From positions 124,001 to 188,000 of the forward strand of contig CAJQUW010005272.1 of the NCBI GenBank assembly GCA_907163375.1: DNA of 64,000 bases. Direction: 5' to 3'. How positions within the stretch are numbered: position 1 is the stretch's first letter; each line of letters starts with the position of its first letter. Positions 11,561 to 23,400 of this stretch are shown one piece after another. The stretch is from Prostheceraeus crozeri. Its lineage: Eukaryota; Platyhelminthes; Polycladida; Euryleptidae. The notes under the pieces were generated by a model. It did no database searches. It saw only the letters and a list, made by a program, of their open reading frames with translations, and was not told where the DNA came from. The translations under genes and the position numbers were made by a program.

Positions 11561-12021
11561 TTGTAAGGAGCAGGGAAATAGGATTTTTATATGAACTTTT
11601 ATTATTTATAGTGGTCATCCTTTCGTAAAATATTTTTTTGTTGAAATAAAGATACATCTATCACTTGGAACTTGTGGGCTGAAATTCCCAATCATGATTT
11701 TAACATGATTTCTACTCTGGACTGGAAATTCCATGGTATAGAATTGTGATCTGGTAGGTGGTAGAGTGTTAATTCAAGAAGAGTGAGTATGCAGCGAACA
11801 TTTCCATGCTATAAGATTCAGCTTTTTGCAGAGACGATGTTCTGTGCGGTGTAAAGGATATTTGATCCTTTTTTTGGCGATGAATTTGTTTAAATCATCC
11901 CTGTGCTTGTCATCGTGACAATCGCTGTTAAATAAAGTTGACTTTCCTCAATTTATCCGATGTTCCGTACAAATTTCGGAGAGAAACGGCAAGTTACCGT
12001 CCTTTGAATGATACAGCCACG
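11561..12021. other. Intron sequence without recognised features
   Basis: AT-rich spacer between the RT remnant and the inverted-repeat structure. It contains AATAAA near 11645 and 11931 but no gene I can support. Confidence 0.4.
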
Positions 12022-14408
12022 GAATAAGACAGGTCGTCTCTTCTTCTGTTTGACTGGAAAGGAAACATCGGAACATGTAATGCTGATGAAATGGCACAAT
12101 CTCCTGACATAATGCCACAGCAATCGAACAACGAGCAGCCAGTTCAACATTAAACACGCCAAATTGTGCGAAGTTTCAGTGACCGCAAAGAGACACAGAC
12201 GATATCAAGTTCTGAAAGGTAGTTTGTGAACGTTTTTTCGCATAGCTGCGAACTTTTTTGATAATGATGGGAGCGACCAACATTATCGAGAAAACTTGTG
12301 CGCAATGATCTGAATTCTTCGAATCTGAAGGAATCGTGGTGATCGGAACATTTTGAAGGAATTCACAGCACTCCGCAAGCGACGCACGACTATTATTCCT
12401 ATCTCTGTAAGGCATTGAAAATTTCTTTTTGCCCACTCAGTAAATTCCTGCATGTGCCATCTTTTTGAATAAGTTTGCACTTCTAGAAAAGTGACACGCT
12501 TAAACAATCTAATTCCATAGGTGCAGCAGGTTACATAGCTTCAATCTAGACGGTACTACAGATTTCAAAATTTAAGAGATGAGAAAATTGTCAAAATAGA
12601 ACAGTATGATACCTGTTTAGCAATAATGAGGAATGAAGCTTCGCTAAAAGAATTGTAAAGCATTCACATGACATGAAAGGAAATTATGTTGATTACCAAG
12701 AAAATTTCATGAGCATTATTTTGACCTATGTCCTCACATGAAAAATGCAAACTAATTCTGTTCAATCATATATATTCATTTCTTTCTTCCGAAAATCAGA
12801 CAGTTATGACAGATGAATGCAAGAGAATGTGCAAAGTAAAACATCTACTCTAAGTGAGCTTCACAAAGTAGTGAGCATTTTAGAAACAATCGCATGTCAT
12901 ACATGGATGCAGGTAGATGTGATACTACAATAGAGGAGGGGCGGAGTAAGAAGGAAGAGCTGAGTGCTTTGAATATGATGAACAATGTCATTAAGTTGGC
13001 AGCGTGAATTCAACACCTGGCGAAAAGTTTTCATTGCACGCATCTGACGTCACTGTTTAGATATTGTAAGCCATAGAAATAGATTGTTTAACTGTAGTTG
13101 ACTAGAATGGAAATTGACTCAAGGTCGCGGCACATCCGGGGGAACTAAGTTGGGGCATGAACCACCAATGAAATGCTTAGATTTACTCATGTGACTGATT
13201 CTAACCCAATGATACAGACGTTGGCAGGTGCATCTAAGTGAAAATGCGTGCGATTTATGTGCCGTTATTGTACATTGCCTGAAGCTTAACCTCCGTTCTA
13301 GAGATTTTATTGTTGTCGATTTCTATGTTGTAAGCTGAGTGATACTTTCGAAGCCGATGAACAACAGAATTTACAGTTGCACTATTGTTCATGTCCATTC
13401 GCTGTGAAAACTACTGACTTTCCCATTTCGAAACCAGACTGAGGTACTGATTCACTTCGTCTGGCCAATAGGAAAGTCAATCACTTCCGCAAAGCGTTAA
13501 CAAGAACACTGCATTCGTAATAGAATAGAGCATCATGCCATTCTCGCTTTGCAATTCGTTTCGTGTTCAAGATCAGCCTGCTTTCGTACTCTGAAGTTTG
13601 ATATAATATAGGCATGATATAATTCTTGCATTCATGACCATAAATTACTCCATAACATCTTTTGCGGATGAATTCTATCCGTTTTATTGAAGAGTAGACA
13701 ATTGAACTCGAGTGGGCTTCTAATGTGAGATTTACAAAATTTTATCAAAATTGTCTGCTGCAGCAACATATTTGATTCAACAAAAAGATTATTCGCGATG
13801 CCATCTTCCGAATATAATTGAGATGATTATCCCAAGGGAACGCATGAACATCTACATTAACAGGATTACATGGCAGCGGATCAGGCCACAGAAATCTCTC
13901 ATCGGCAGATTGAACGTGAGATTCAATTGTTTATTTCATGTGTTACAGAATGCAGAATCACATTGTTTAAGCGTATCACCTTGCTAGAAGTGCAAACTGA
14001 TTCAAAACGATGGCACATGCAAGAAACTTACTGAGTGAGCAAAAAGAAATCATTAGTGTTTTACAGAGAAAGGAAAAAATAATCGTGTTATGAATTTCTT
14101 CAAAATGTTCCAATCGCCACGATTACTGCATGCGTTCCGATCATTATTTAAAAAGTTAGCAGGCGCACGAAAATACGTTCACAAACTTCCCTGAAGGACT
14201 TGATATCGTCTGTCTCTTTGCTGTGTGATCCGGTTGATAACAGTCACTGAAGCTTCTCACTATTTGGCGTATTTAAAACTTTAATGTTGACTTGCTGCCT
14301 ATTGTTCGATTGCTATGGTATTATGTCATCAGATTGTGCCATTTCATTAGCGCTACATGCTACAATGTTTCCTTTCTAGTCAAACAGAAGAAGAGACAAC
14401 CTGTCTAA
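12022..14408. repeat. Long diverged inverted repeat, arms about 450-490 bp
   Basis: The segment 12022-12510 matches the reverse complement of 13966-14408 at many ordered points: GACAGGT and CTCTTCTTCTGTTTGACT at the outer edge, GATATCAAGT, CACGATT or CGTGGTGATCGG, TTTTGAAGGAATTC, GCACATGCAAG, and TTGTTTAAGCG at the inner edge. Identity is clearly below that of the MITE at 6907, with several indels. The 1.45-kb interior (12511-13965) has no recognisable transposase. It may be an old non-autonomous DNA transposon with long terminal repeats, or two inverted copies of an interspersed repeat. Confidence 0.65.
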
Positions 14409-14711
14409 GGGCTGTTTCACACATGCTACTTTTTGCAACGCCGAAGTCGCGCGGCTGTTTGTTCAACATTACAGCCTATGGAGCCTTTCACACATGTCGT
14501 GCGTTTTCATTTTGCCGTGAGTAAATCGCGCGATTTTCGTTTTTCACCTACCAATGATCTTCAGCATCATGTCAAACTGAGAACATTTCTCAGCTCACCA
14601 TTACATGGCGATCAGAACGCATTCCGAATTGCCGATTTTCGTTAAGTAGAACCGATTCTATCTGGAATAGTATCTTTGATTTCCAAAGTATTAAAACCCA
14701 TAACGGCCCAT

Positions 14712-14728
14712 TGTTCGTTTTTCGAACA
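14712..14728. promoter_or_regulatory. piggyBac subterminal palindrome, copy 1
   Basis: TGTTCGTTTTTCGAACA, with TGTTCG and CGAACA arms around TTTTT, followed by GATGGGTTT. It lies just inside the left terminal repeat. It is probably a transposase recognition site, by position and repetition. Confidence 0.6.
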
Positions 14729-15063
14729 GATGGGTTTCATCAACCGCATTCAACTACGTCATTGATCGATTCATTTCGACTCTCCGTTCAATGCAGTTGA
14801 TAAACAGTGCTAACGCGTAGCAGCAGTCATTTGTCTCGTCTACGCCTTCTTACAATTGCAGCTGCTGCAAGAGTTGTCGACAGTCACGAACTTTTCAGTA
14901 AGTCACCTTTGCTTCAAATAATCTAAGCTTATGTCGGTAATTAGAGTTAGAGGTAGCAATGATTCATAGTAATAGCAACAGTAGACTAAAAAGATTATTA
15001 TTGTATCATTTGCAGAAGAGTTGATGATGTTTTAGTATACGTAATGAGCATTTATGTTTTGCA

Positions 15064-15080
15064 TGTTCGTTTTTCGAACA
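15064..15080. promoter_or_regulatory. piggyBac subterminal palindrome, copy 2
   Basis: Exact second copy of the 17-mer, followed by ATGGGACTT, between the left end and the transposase start. Confidence 0.6.
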
Positions 15081-15224
15081 ATGGGACTTAGACATTTCTG
15101 AAATCATAAATCTAAGAAATATCCACAGTAGTCACAGTTAGAAACTGGAACTATTATCCCGTAAATTTCAAGTGAAACTTTGAAACAATATCTTAAAAAA
15201 ATATTTTTGCCTTTCAGCTGATCA

Positions 15225-16428
15225 ATGTCACGCTACAAAAGGACAAAGACGTTATACACTATAGATGAAGCTGTGGAAATGATCGAAAATGATGATTCTG
15301 TCGATGTAGACAACATCGTTATAATTCCGCCTGATAATACCGGTAATGTGACTGATGAAGAGGAAACAGAAGACCGTAACATAATTCCTCATGACGTTCC
15401 CGGTACGATTGAGGTAGATTACACCGATATATCTGCAGAACAAGATGAACAAGACATTGAATTCAAAGAGAATCGACCCTCGCATAAATCTAAGAGTCGA
15501 ACTGCTCGCCCTTCTTGGAAAAAGTCGGAGACATTTCGTCAACCAATTCCACAAGAATATCCGACTGCAATTTTAGATAGCCATCCCACTTGTGCTAAGA
15601 AGAATCCTTTTGAGCTCTTCTCAGAAATGAACCAGCTGTTAGTTACAGAAAGCAACCGACATGCGAATCAAAAGAATTTTCACTGGTCATCTTTTACAAT
15701 TGACGAAATGAACAGATTTTCCGGAATATTTCTCCTTTCTGGATACGTCACTCGTCCTAATCAGCGCTTATATTGGAATACAGATGAAGATGTGACTACG
15801 AGTACCACTATTGTTAGAAAAGCTATGCCAAGAAACCGATTTATGGACATGAAGAGGAGACGGAGATGGAGACGTCATTATAGCCGTATGGAATGACAAC
15901 AGACCGATCTACGTTGCCTCAAATCACCAGGGAGTGTCCCCAACAATCAAAAAGCGGCGGTACTCACGGATTCAAATTTCATACATTCAGGTTGACTGCC
16001 CTCAAATGATTCACGGATACAACTCTACTAGAATGGGAGGGGTCGATCTTTTCGACCGCTTCCTTAGTGACTATCGTCCGCGCATCAAAGGGAAGAAATG
16101 GTGGTTTGTTTTTTATACCCATGTCCTGAATGTATGCGTCGTTGCTGAGTGGCGAATTCACTGTGAAGTTGGTGGAACCATGCAGCAACTTGACTTTCGC
16201 CGGTATGTTGTGTGGACCCTTTTACAAATGCAAGCATCTTCCAGTTCCGAAATTCCAGCCACCGTTCACAGTGTTCTACCTGACATTCGCTTTTATGGTA
16301 TTGGACACTCTTTGCAGAAAATCTCCGAAGGTCGATGCAAAGCTTGTCAAAAAAACACGACTTACAAGTGTGGTAAATGCAATCAAGGACTTCACCAAAA
16401 GTGTTTTGCAGAATATCACATTCGTTAA
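15225..16428 (+). pseudogene. piggyBac transposase with central deletion
   Basis: The first frame (15225-15896, ATG just after a CTTTCAGCTGATCA context) gives an acidic N-terminus and the start of the DDE_Tnp_1_7 domain: FELFSEMNQLL, FTIDEMNRFSGIFLLSGY, RPNQRLYWNTDEDV and IVRKAMPRNRFMDMKR. Around 15855 the coding sequence jumps, and in another frame, to the C-terminal part: DVIIAVWNDNRPIYVASNHQ, then GYNSTRMGGVDLFDRFLSDY with the third catalytic Asp in MGGVD, and a final Cys/His-rich zinc domain (CKACQKNTTYKCGKCNQGLH then CFAEYH). The central piece that should hold the first two catalytic Asp residues is missing, so the protein cannot transpose. The remaining total is about 400 residues against roughly 550-600 for full-length members. 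Confidence 0.92.
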
Positions 16429-16512
16429 TGACATTCAAACTTATAAATCTGGATATACTTAAAATAAAGTAAACTTGGAATATTATTCATTTTTGATAGC
16501 TGTAAGACCCAA

Positions 16513-16529
16513 TGTTCGAAAAACGAACA
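16513..16529. promoter_or_regulatory. piggyBac subterminal palindrome, copy 3 (inverted)
   Basis: TGTTCGAAAAACGAACA, the exact reverse complement of the two left copies, near the right end of the element and followed (on the opposite strand) by TTGGGTCTT. Confidence 0.6.
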
Positions 16530-16929
16530 TGTATCCAGAAGATACGAAAATTAACGGATTCTATAATTTCGATATATCATAGTCTTTTACATCACACAAG
16601 AAGCATTTATGCAAGTTTTCAGTGTTTTTTGCTCGTTGAGTTAAGTTTGGGCTTTTATGGGTTAATGTTCTCGAACTTCGTGTAAATCAATCAATACTGT
16701 AGCCAATGCACGTGCAAACGACAATGACTGACGTCAGTCATTATCACCAATTTACATTTTGACCTCGTTTTCAGCCGTAAGAGGTCAGATTTTGGTGATC
16801 CACACAGCAAACTGACCCCCAGAGCATGAAGAATTTGATGGTGCTCATGGCGTTTCCCATGAAGAGAAGTTCTTGCCTTCGCAATCCCCTTTCCGTGGAG
16901 CAATGACCAACATAGACAGTCCATCGAAG

Positions 16930-17735
16930 ACAATTGCATAGTCGCGCGGATGCCAGGGTAACATTACAGTCTATGGAGCTCTCCACACATGTCGCGCGTT
17001 TTAAAAGCGGATAGTCGCAAGAATTCCCTGGAATCATAACGATCTTGAACATAGCATCAATCTGAGAACATCTGTGAGTGCAGTATGTTATGGTGATTAA
17101 AACGCATCCCGAATAGCTAAATTTCGTTCTGTGGAACCGATGCTATCACAACGAATGTTTAGACGGTGGAGATATACTCAGTCAATGTATTCTATAAATC
17201 ACGTGGTTACAACTGCGTGAAACTTGAACACTTAAGTGGCAATAGTGCCATTGCACAACACATAGAACAATGTAACCATTGTTTTCGTAACTATAATGAT
17301 TGTTTTAAAATCATTTACCGTGGAAACTCGGACTTTGAGATTAGCATTGTTGAATCTATAAAAATTTTTAGTAGCAATCCATTGCTTAACCGAACATTAG
17401 GTTATAATGGTATCTCTTATTTCTTAAAGATATTTAACTAACAATACCTATTGTTTAATTGTTTATGCGTAGTATTTAAATAACCTTTTCTTCGTTGCAG
17501 ATTGTAACCACGTGATTTATAGAATACGATGCTATCACAAATAACACATTTGAAGTTCGAAAGTGTTGAGATTATTGACCTTCGCATGCGTCAAGCAATA
17601 GTGCCTTCCATGCGCATGCAATCGACGATGACAGAAGTCAGTTCATGTCACCAATTTACATTTCGACTTCGTGCTCAGCCGTCAGTACTCGGTTTTTGGT
17701 GAGTCACACACCAAAATGATTATTGATTGACTAGA
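16930..17735 (+). repeat. Tandem duplication copy B (split by a Penelope-like fragment)
   Basis: Bases 16930-17151 joined to 17541-17735 repeat copy A: GTCGCGCGG, AACATTACAGTCTATGGAGC, CACACATGTCGCGCGTTTT, GAACCGATGCTATCAC, then GAAGTTCGAAAG and GTCACCAATTTACATTTCGA. Copy B lacks the piggyBac element but has its own, different insertion. Confidence 0.75.
17152..17526 (+). mobile_element. Penelope-like retroelement, 3' fragment
   Basis: A 375-bp insertion flanked by a 14-bp target duplication, CGATGCTATCACAA, at 17138-17151 and 17527-17540. It carries 26-bp inverted ends: GTATTCTATAAATCACGTGG... at 17186-17211 and its complement at 17501-17526. The frame to 17441 contains SAIAQHIEQCNHCF, FEISIVESIKIF and NPLLNR, which fits the C-terminal end of a GIY-YIG endonuclease domain as found in Penelope-like elements. 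The reverse transcriptase is absent, so the copy is 5'-truncated. About 34 bp precede the left inverted arm, the same arrangement as in the larger Penelope-like copy at 31529-32722. Confidence 0.75.
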
Positions 17736-18196
17736 CTGGAGCACTTGCAAAAGCAGAGGATAATGAAAGTTGTTGCTTCGTGAAAATTTGCTGACTTGTG
17801 CTATGAATAGATGGCGCAATCGACCGCTTTTATCGATGAACTGATTGAATAGGTTGCTGAAATTTCTGTCTTTAAAATGAGCTTACATGTCTATTACACA
17901 GTGCAGACGGCGAGACAAAATCGCTGAAATATGAATATCTTATGCTGATTTTGAATATTACAGCGAAATATGTAATAATGTATATTTCAGATATTCTGAT
18001 AGCAAATTTCCTACCGATTTGAATGAAAACAAGAACAAATACTTCTGAAGCCTGCCTTCAGAGCAATTTTGGTTCAAATCCTTCGATCTCCAATAGGCCA
18101 AGACACAACCACTTTCTATATCTCATGAAGTCGAGAGATCGAAATGGTTCGTCCGATGATTGAATAATTGTCGCAGAAATCGAAGTCCAAATCGAC
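17736..18196. other. Intron sequence without recognised features
   Basis: AT-rich, no open frame or repeat that I can identify. Confidence 0.4.
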
Positions 18197-18873
18197 CGTG
18201 AAAAGGCAAAACAACGTATTTTGAAAATAGCTGCTTTGAGAAAACTTTGGTAAAAGCGAACGTGCATTTTCAAGTTAAAAAACAACGTATTTCAAAATAC
18301 GTTATTTATTTTCAGAGGCATGAAGCGCTAAAACAACGTATTTTAAAATGTGCCTTTTCAGATTCAGAAGTATAAAACAGCAAAACAAAGTGTTGCAAAA
18401 TACTTTTTATCAGGAAGAAGAGGTATGATGCGATTGCGAATGTGTTCAATCTATTTTAGATTTCTAATAGGTATTGTTGTGAATGAAGAATCAAAGATTG
18501 CGGCGTATTTCGAAATACGTTGTTCTGCATTTCCACAGGTCAACTAAATATCATAGAATTTGTGACGTATTTTGGAATACGTTGTTTTGCCTATTCATAG
18601 TTTATTAAAATGCCAATCAGATGAAGCGTATTTTGAAATACGCTGTTTTATAGCTTCATTAGAAAAGATATTTCATCGGACCTCGATGAGATAGTTAGTT
18701 CCATTGAAGTGTAGCTTATATTTGCAAATTGTTTTATTCTATAAAAGCATTATTTTTTCTTGTTTAAAATAACTGACTAATCTTAGACGAAAATACACAT
18801 ACTGAATTACCAATATGATCATGTTAAGGCAAAACAACGTATTTTTAAATACGTTGTTTTGCCTTTTCACGGC
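18197..18873. mobile_element. Palindrome-rich MITE-like element
   Basis: The ends are inverted copies: CCGTGAAAAGGCAAAACAAC continuing to GTATTT at 18197-18222, and its reverse complement at 18848-18873. Inside, the core AACGTATTT...AAATACGTT recurs as imperfect palindromes near 18281-18305, 18503-18526, 18565-18590, 18626-18650 and 18831-18862. There is no coding capacity. I could not identify a clear target-site duplication. It is interpreted as a non-autonomous element with repeated internal palindromes. Confidence 0.65.
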
Positions 18874-19592
18874 TGAAATGTGAAAGGCTAATTCCAAATT
18901 TCAGCGACAATCGCGCTGGAAAAAGTCGCATATGAGAGACAGTCCTAATTCTGTGGTTACAAATCATCCAATTGCTATGGCTTGATCCGTTGTGGTCATA
19001 GACATAGATTCTATAGTACCGTCAATTTCTATGGTTGAGGTGGAGGTTCATGTTTCGAACATTTTAAATGCAGTCGGTTATGCAATCCACAGAATAGAGC
19101 TTCTCGTCTACAACTCGTTTTTCTGGAAGTCGATGCTATTACTCGTCATTTCTAATAAGCAAATAGTTATTATTTCATTACGGGGTTATCTTAAGCTGGT
19201 TAGCCTAACAACTACGAGTAATTTCATGACTATGGCACCAGCTATTTATCAGGTAATTATGAATTCATTCTGAAAAGTCACCATTTGCGATCAGAATTTT
19301 CATCGATTTTTCAATATAATACCTATTAATTTGAAGCAAATATTTACTTACATGTGGTCTCCTTTCAACTCACCAGCAAAAGACCAAATGCAGACAGTAC
19401 ATTTCTGATTAATGGATGATATTAATATATTGATCAATATTAATGGCATTTGTTATATAAATTTTATGCTGCTTGAATTTGCATTTGTCAAATGAATAAT
19501 CAAAATGTCAAATGAATTTTGATCTCATGATGTAAACGACATTTCCTGACTCTTCCTTCGAACGTCTTCACACGTATCTTCCTCATTTTTAG
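18874..19592. other. Intron sequence without recognised features
   Basis: End of the 10.9-kb intron. A 93-codon open frame at 18992-19273 matches nothing I know. The last bases provide the polypyrimidine tract and AG acceptor of the next exon. Confidence 0.4.
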
Positions 19593-19727
19593 ATTCGTTC
19601 ACATTTTGATATCAACTTTTCCAAATGGATGAGGAGAAATTATCATTTGTACTCATTATTGAGAGAGATTGATATCAGCGAGCGAAACACATCTTGCCAA
19701 CTCCTTCAACGACATACGAGGTGTCTG
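19593..19727 (+). CDS. PALD1-like: Paladin-like gene, exon c (FSKWM block of domain 1)
   Basis: Exon of 45 codons, phase 0 at both ends, with acceptor CTCATTTTTAG and donor CTG|GTGAGT at 19728. It contains INFSKWMRRNYHLYSLLREI, matching the paladin segment after LERYF that reads SFSRWL...ELYRL in vertebrates (from memory). The equivalent FSQWM motif closes the second domain at 35941-35960. Its 3' part is not conserved in my recollection, so the donor choice rests on the consensus GTGAGT and on phase agreement with exon d. Confidence 0.85.
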
Positions 19728-20104
19728 GTGAGTCATTCAGATGATTCCGCGGGGGAACAGATTGTTTGCGTTCAATCATGCAAGATAAGAGATAACTTAT
19801 TGTGTCCTACAAATGTCCATGTGATGAATTTCCATGATCATCAGCTTCGAGAGAGAATGAAGTGGTGTTTGCTGGGTCCTTACATGGGATGCTGCTCTAG
19901 TAGGACTGAAGATTCCACGTGCCATGTGGTTGCTGTATCAAAACATGCTTACTCAGTTAGTTGTTAATGTATCTGAGATCTTGAAAAATAAGCTGAAAGC
20001 ATGGATTGAGATGCTGATATTAGCTTTGTTTTAATTGCGCGAATTAAGTTTTCATACTAATAGGTCACCCCTCAGTACAGTCACTGAATTTAGTTGATTT
20101 GCAG

Positions 20105-20464
20105 CCAAAATTCGGCAAAATCCCAACCGGAGTATCAATGCGATTCACATCGATGCCTTGTCTTCAGTTTGCAGATAACACTCCGTACATCGATGCCTTG
20201 TCATCCTTCGCTGACATTCACGTCTCCAATTTTCGTCGTGTTTTGGGTTGGCCGTTATATGGAGCTGCACATCCAACAGGCCGCGGATTATTCCGTGCTG
20301 GTGCTCGCTTGGTGGATGGGAAACATCGACATCCTTTTCTCGTGTGGATAAATCTTCGTGAAGACGTATCGTTGGAGCTTGATGGTGAAGTGTACAGCTG
20401 GAGGGAGAGTACAATGTTGCGGACGTCAATTCCAGTCAAATACGCAACAGATGAAGAAATTGAG
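20105..20464 (+). CDS. PALD1-like: Paladin-like gene, exon d (start of second domain)
   Basis: Exon of 120 codons, phase 0, acceptor TTGATTTGCAG and donor GAG|GTACGT. The diagnostic block is ADIHVSNFRRVLGWPLYGAA followed by HPTGRGL, then LVWINLREDVSLELDGEVYS, which matches the MDVANFRRV, PIYGTAQP and VWVSLREEAVLECDGHTYS blocks of paladins. It forms the N-terminal lobe of the second PTP-like domain. An in-frame alternative acceptor (CTTCAG at 20162-20167) would remove the first 21 codons, and those codons are the part I cannot align. The intron upstream is only 377 bp; the one downstream is 14,078 bp. Confidence 0.93.
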
Positions 20465-23400
20465 GTACGTTTGTAGACTCGATTTCATTGAAGAGACGAG
20501 TAAAGGTTGTTGATACGTAATCGATGACATCATCTGTATTGTGACGTCATCTGCTCTGTAAAGCGCATGCGTCCAAACCGATGGATTGGCAGCAGTTGAA
20601 CCAATAGGTCTTTACTGAACCTTGGTTGTCAATCATTAAATTCATTTTTATCATATTTAAAATCAATGTTGGCATGATAGTGGTCACCAAAGTGATGAAA
20701 AATATCGATCGACACAAGGGATGCGGAGTCCTGTTATTTTGATAGGAATCTGACTCCGAGTGGCAATTACATAAAGCCTAGTTTTTTAAAAAGCTGGTAA
20801 CCTACATCATAGATCATTACAAGCTTACTTGAACCTATTTTTAGTAACCATTGCTTTATCAGTTATCAGTCATCTTATCAAATGTCGTTTTACGTTGAAT
20901 GCATGCGACTCGGCTCCTCCCATCTTGTTGATATGTACTTCACACGGTTTTTCTCCAGTCTCTACCAGGCAGGAAAATCCCCACCTTCTTAAAAAAATGA
21001 ATGCACTTTCGATTTTGATATGCGCTTTGGAGGAGCCATTACACACGATTAACGTGACGGTAAGAGGTAATGCTCTCAAACAAACTAGTGTTTCATTTTT
21101 GTCTCTGATGTGACCTTATGCGCATGGGTGTGATCGAGGTTAGGAAGGCTTGTCTTCTCTACTAAATCACCGAGTGAAAAGACAATCCTTTTTCCACTAT
21201 CACGGTTCATTCCCTTAACTATTACAAGCTTTGCCTGCCCTGCTGTCTCTGTACTTTTGTTTGACGGAGAAAGTTGACAATGACAGCTATGCACGATGAT
21301 AAATAATTTGTTTGTATTATAGTTCGGGTCTAGTTATAGGCTGTAGTCCGGAGTCCTATCATTTGATAAGACTCCGACTCCAGCAAAAATGATAGGACTC
21401 CGGGACTCCGACTCCACATTCCTGATGGACACACCACCAGTTTAAATGACATTTCGAATGAACTTCGTAGTTTCATTCTTCATATCACAGCTGAAAACAT
21501 GTTGATTGGTTTAGATTGTGAAGCGCAAAGACCTCAAACAACAAATCAATATCTTCGAAAAGTGTGTGATATTCACACTCCACAGGGGCACTTCCCGATC
21601 AAGCGGCATTGTTGCAAAAATGAAAATCTCATGAAGGCTTAATCCCAACTATCGGGAAACACATTCTCCATGGTCGCAGTTATTTCAATTTCCAGTTGAA
21701 TTTATTCAGGCTGTGATCGGGGTCTTTGTGTCGCTAAAATTTTCGGGTCGGGTTGGGTTTATGGTGCGGCTGGTCGGTTTCGGGATTCAATTCATGGCTG
21801 TTGTAGATAATGCAGATACGTCATTCTGTCTTTGAAAGAACTCTCACTGACCTGCAGTTAATTCGTTTCTGCTATCAGGAAGAAAATAAGTGTTTCTTAG
21901 GCTAGATATTTCATTATAAGTTAGCTCGAGCTCATTAAGCTCGACCTATGTTAAATGCGGAAAATTCGAAATTTTGTAGTTCCTTCGGTCTACGTTTGAG
22001 AGGCAAATGAATTGACATGTTTGGAAATTGCTTCTATCACAAAACTAGAATAGTATTAGAAGAATCGGTAACATCAAAGGCAGTGTTGGACGAGTAATAT
22101 GATATCCCTGAAGTGTCAATAAGATGCTACTTGCATGCATGTGTGAACTGCAACTGATCTTCTACCATTGTCACTGAAATCTTCGGGCAAGTATTGACAA
22201 GCCTCAATTACTGAAATCTCAACAAAGGTTTCAAAAGAGATGATTTGCTTCTAAACACAGTCTTTACGAAATTGTGCTCTAAAAACATTCTTGAAATCCT
22301 TACATGTTTTAGATTTTGGTAATCCATCTGTTGTGTTGATATGAAAGACTTAAGAAGTGCGTCTTCCGTCAGAAAGATCAGAAGTCATGTGTGTTAATAA
22401 ACATGCACAGAATTACATGAATAAACTATCAAACTGGCAATGTTAAAGCCACTTTGTGACTCTCTAATTTGTAACTGAAGTCCGCTAGCGTGCGGATAAC
22501 ACATATAAAAAATATAAAAATGATTTGTATATGAAAAATGTAAGATAGTCCTGAGAAGGACTCATTGACCGTTCAGTAAGGAATAATTCTGTTATCATGT
22601 TGAAGAACTACGTAATAGCAAGCATCATTTTGAAACAGACCGCAATTTTTCCCCTCAGAGCATTGGCAAAGAGCAGATATAGAAAACAGTGAAACTTTGA
22701 GAACACTTGTTGACTTTCCCACTCAATATGATAACAGTAGTTATAGGAAACAATGCATCGATGATATCATCACAGAAAATAACAGGTTTCGCTCTGTATA
22801 TATCGTTGTCAACGAACATTGACGTCATATGTCTCCTTCATCATTGATTTCCTAGATGAACTTGCAGTTATCTGAGTGTTGATTAAGTGAATTTTTATGA
22901 TTTACCAAATGATTTGTGTAAGAAAAATTTAAAGACGCATTATGCTCCGGCTAGCGATGGAGCACAAGATCTGACATCTTCACTTGGTCTTTACATCGCA
23001 AAGCATTCGATTGTCTGTCCCTCAAGGTTATCTGTTTATTCCGTTAATAAGAGATATCATCAAGTATGTCGACGATTACACCCTGATTATCCCTTCCACG
23101 ACAATGTGGACAGCGTATGCATAAGAGAAGACAATTATCTGGTTATTTGGGCCTCTTAGGTTAGTTTAAGATTGAATTACAGAAAATATAATGTATAATG
23201 TACTTTGGATTCCTAAGAAGTGTAGATCTACTTTATATATTATCCCAAAGTCGTTTACGTCAATACATAAAAAAGACATAAAATTGTCAAGATTAAGGTT
23301 CAAGAAAACATTCCCTGCTTTAAAACAAATACCATAGAAACACGATTATATAACATATCATTTTGTTCTTTTACTGTTTTAGAATTTCTCATCATATTGG

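Larger units (their letters stand above)
14691..16665 (+). mobile_element. piggyBac-like DNA transposon, internally deleted
   Basis: The element is bounded by TTAA at 14691-14694 and 16662-16665, the diagnostic piggyBac target. The inner ends carry matching inverted termini: the left end reads CCCATAACGGCCCA and the right end, on the opposite strand, CCCATAAAAGCCCA. Two extra A residues separate TTAA from CCC on the left. Total length is 1975 bp. It contains the broken transposase at 15225-16428 and three copies of a 17-bp palindromic subterminal motif. Comparison with duplication copy B confirms it as an insertion. Confidence 0.9.
14438..16830 (+). repeat. Tandem duplication copy A (split by the piggyBac element)
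   Basis: Bases 14438-14690 joined to 16666-16830 form one copy of a roughly 0.45-kb sequence. Landmarks are GTCGCGCGG, AACATTACAG, CTATGGAGC, CACACATGTCG, GAACCGAT, then after the insertion GAACTTCGTG and ATCACCAATTTACATTT. The second copy follows at 16930-17735. The piggyBac-like element entered this copy at TTAA. Confidence 0.75.

Noticed and set aside
22887..23159. 90-codon open frame
   Set aside because: No recognisable domain and no consensus splice sites giving phase-0 joins to neighbouring exons.
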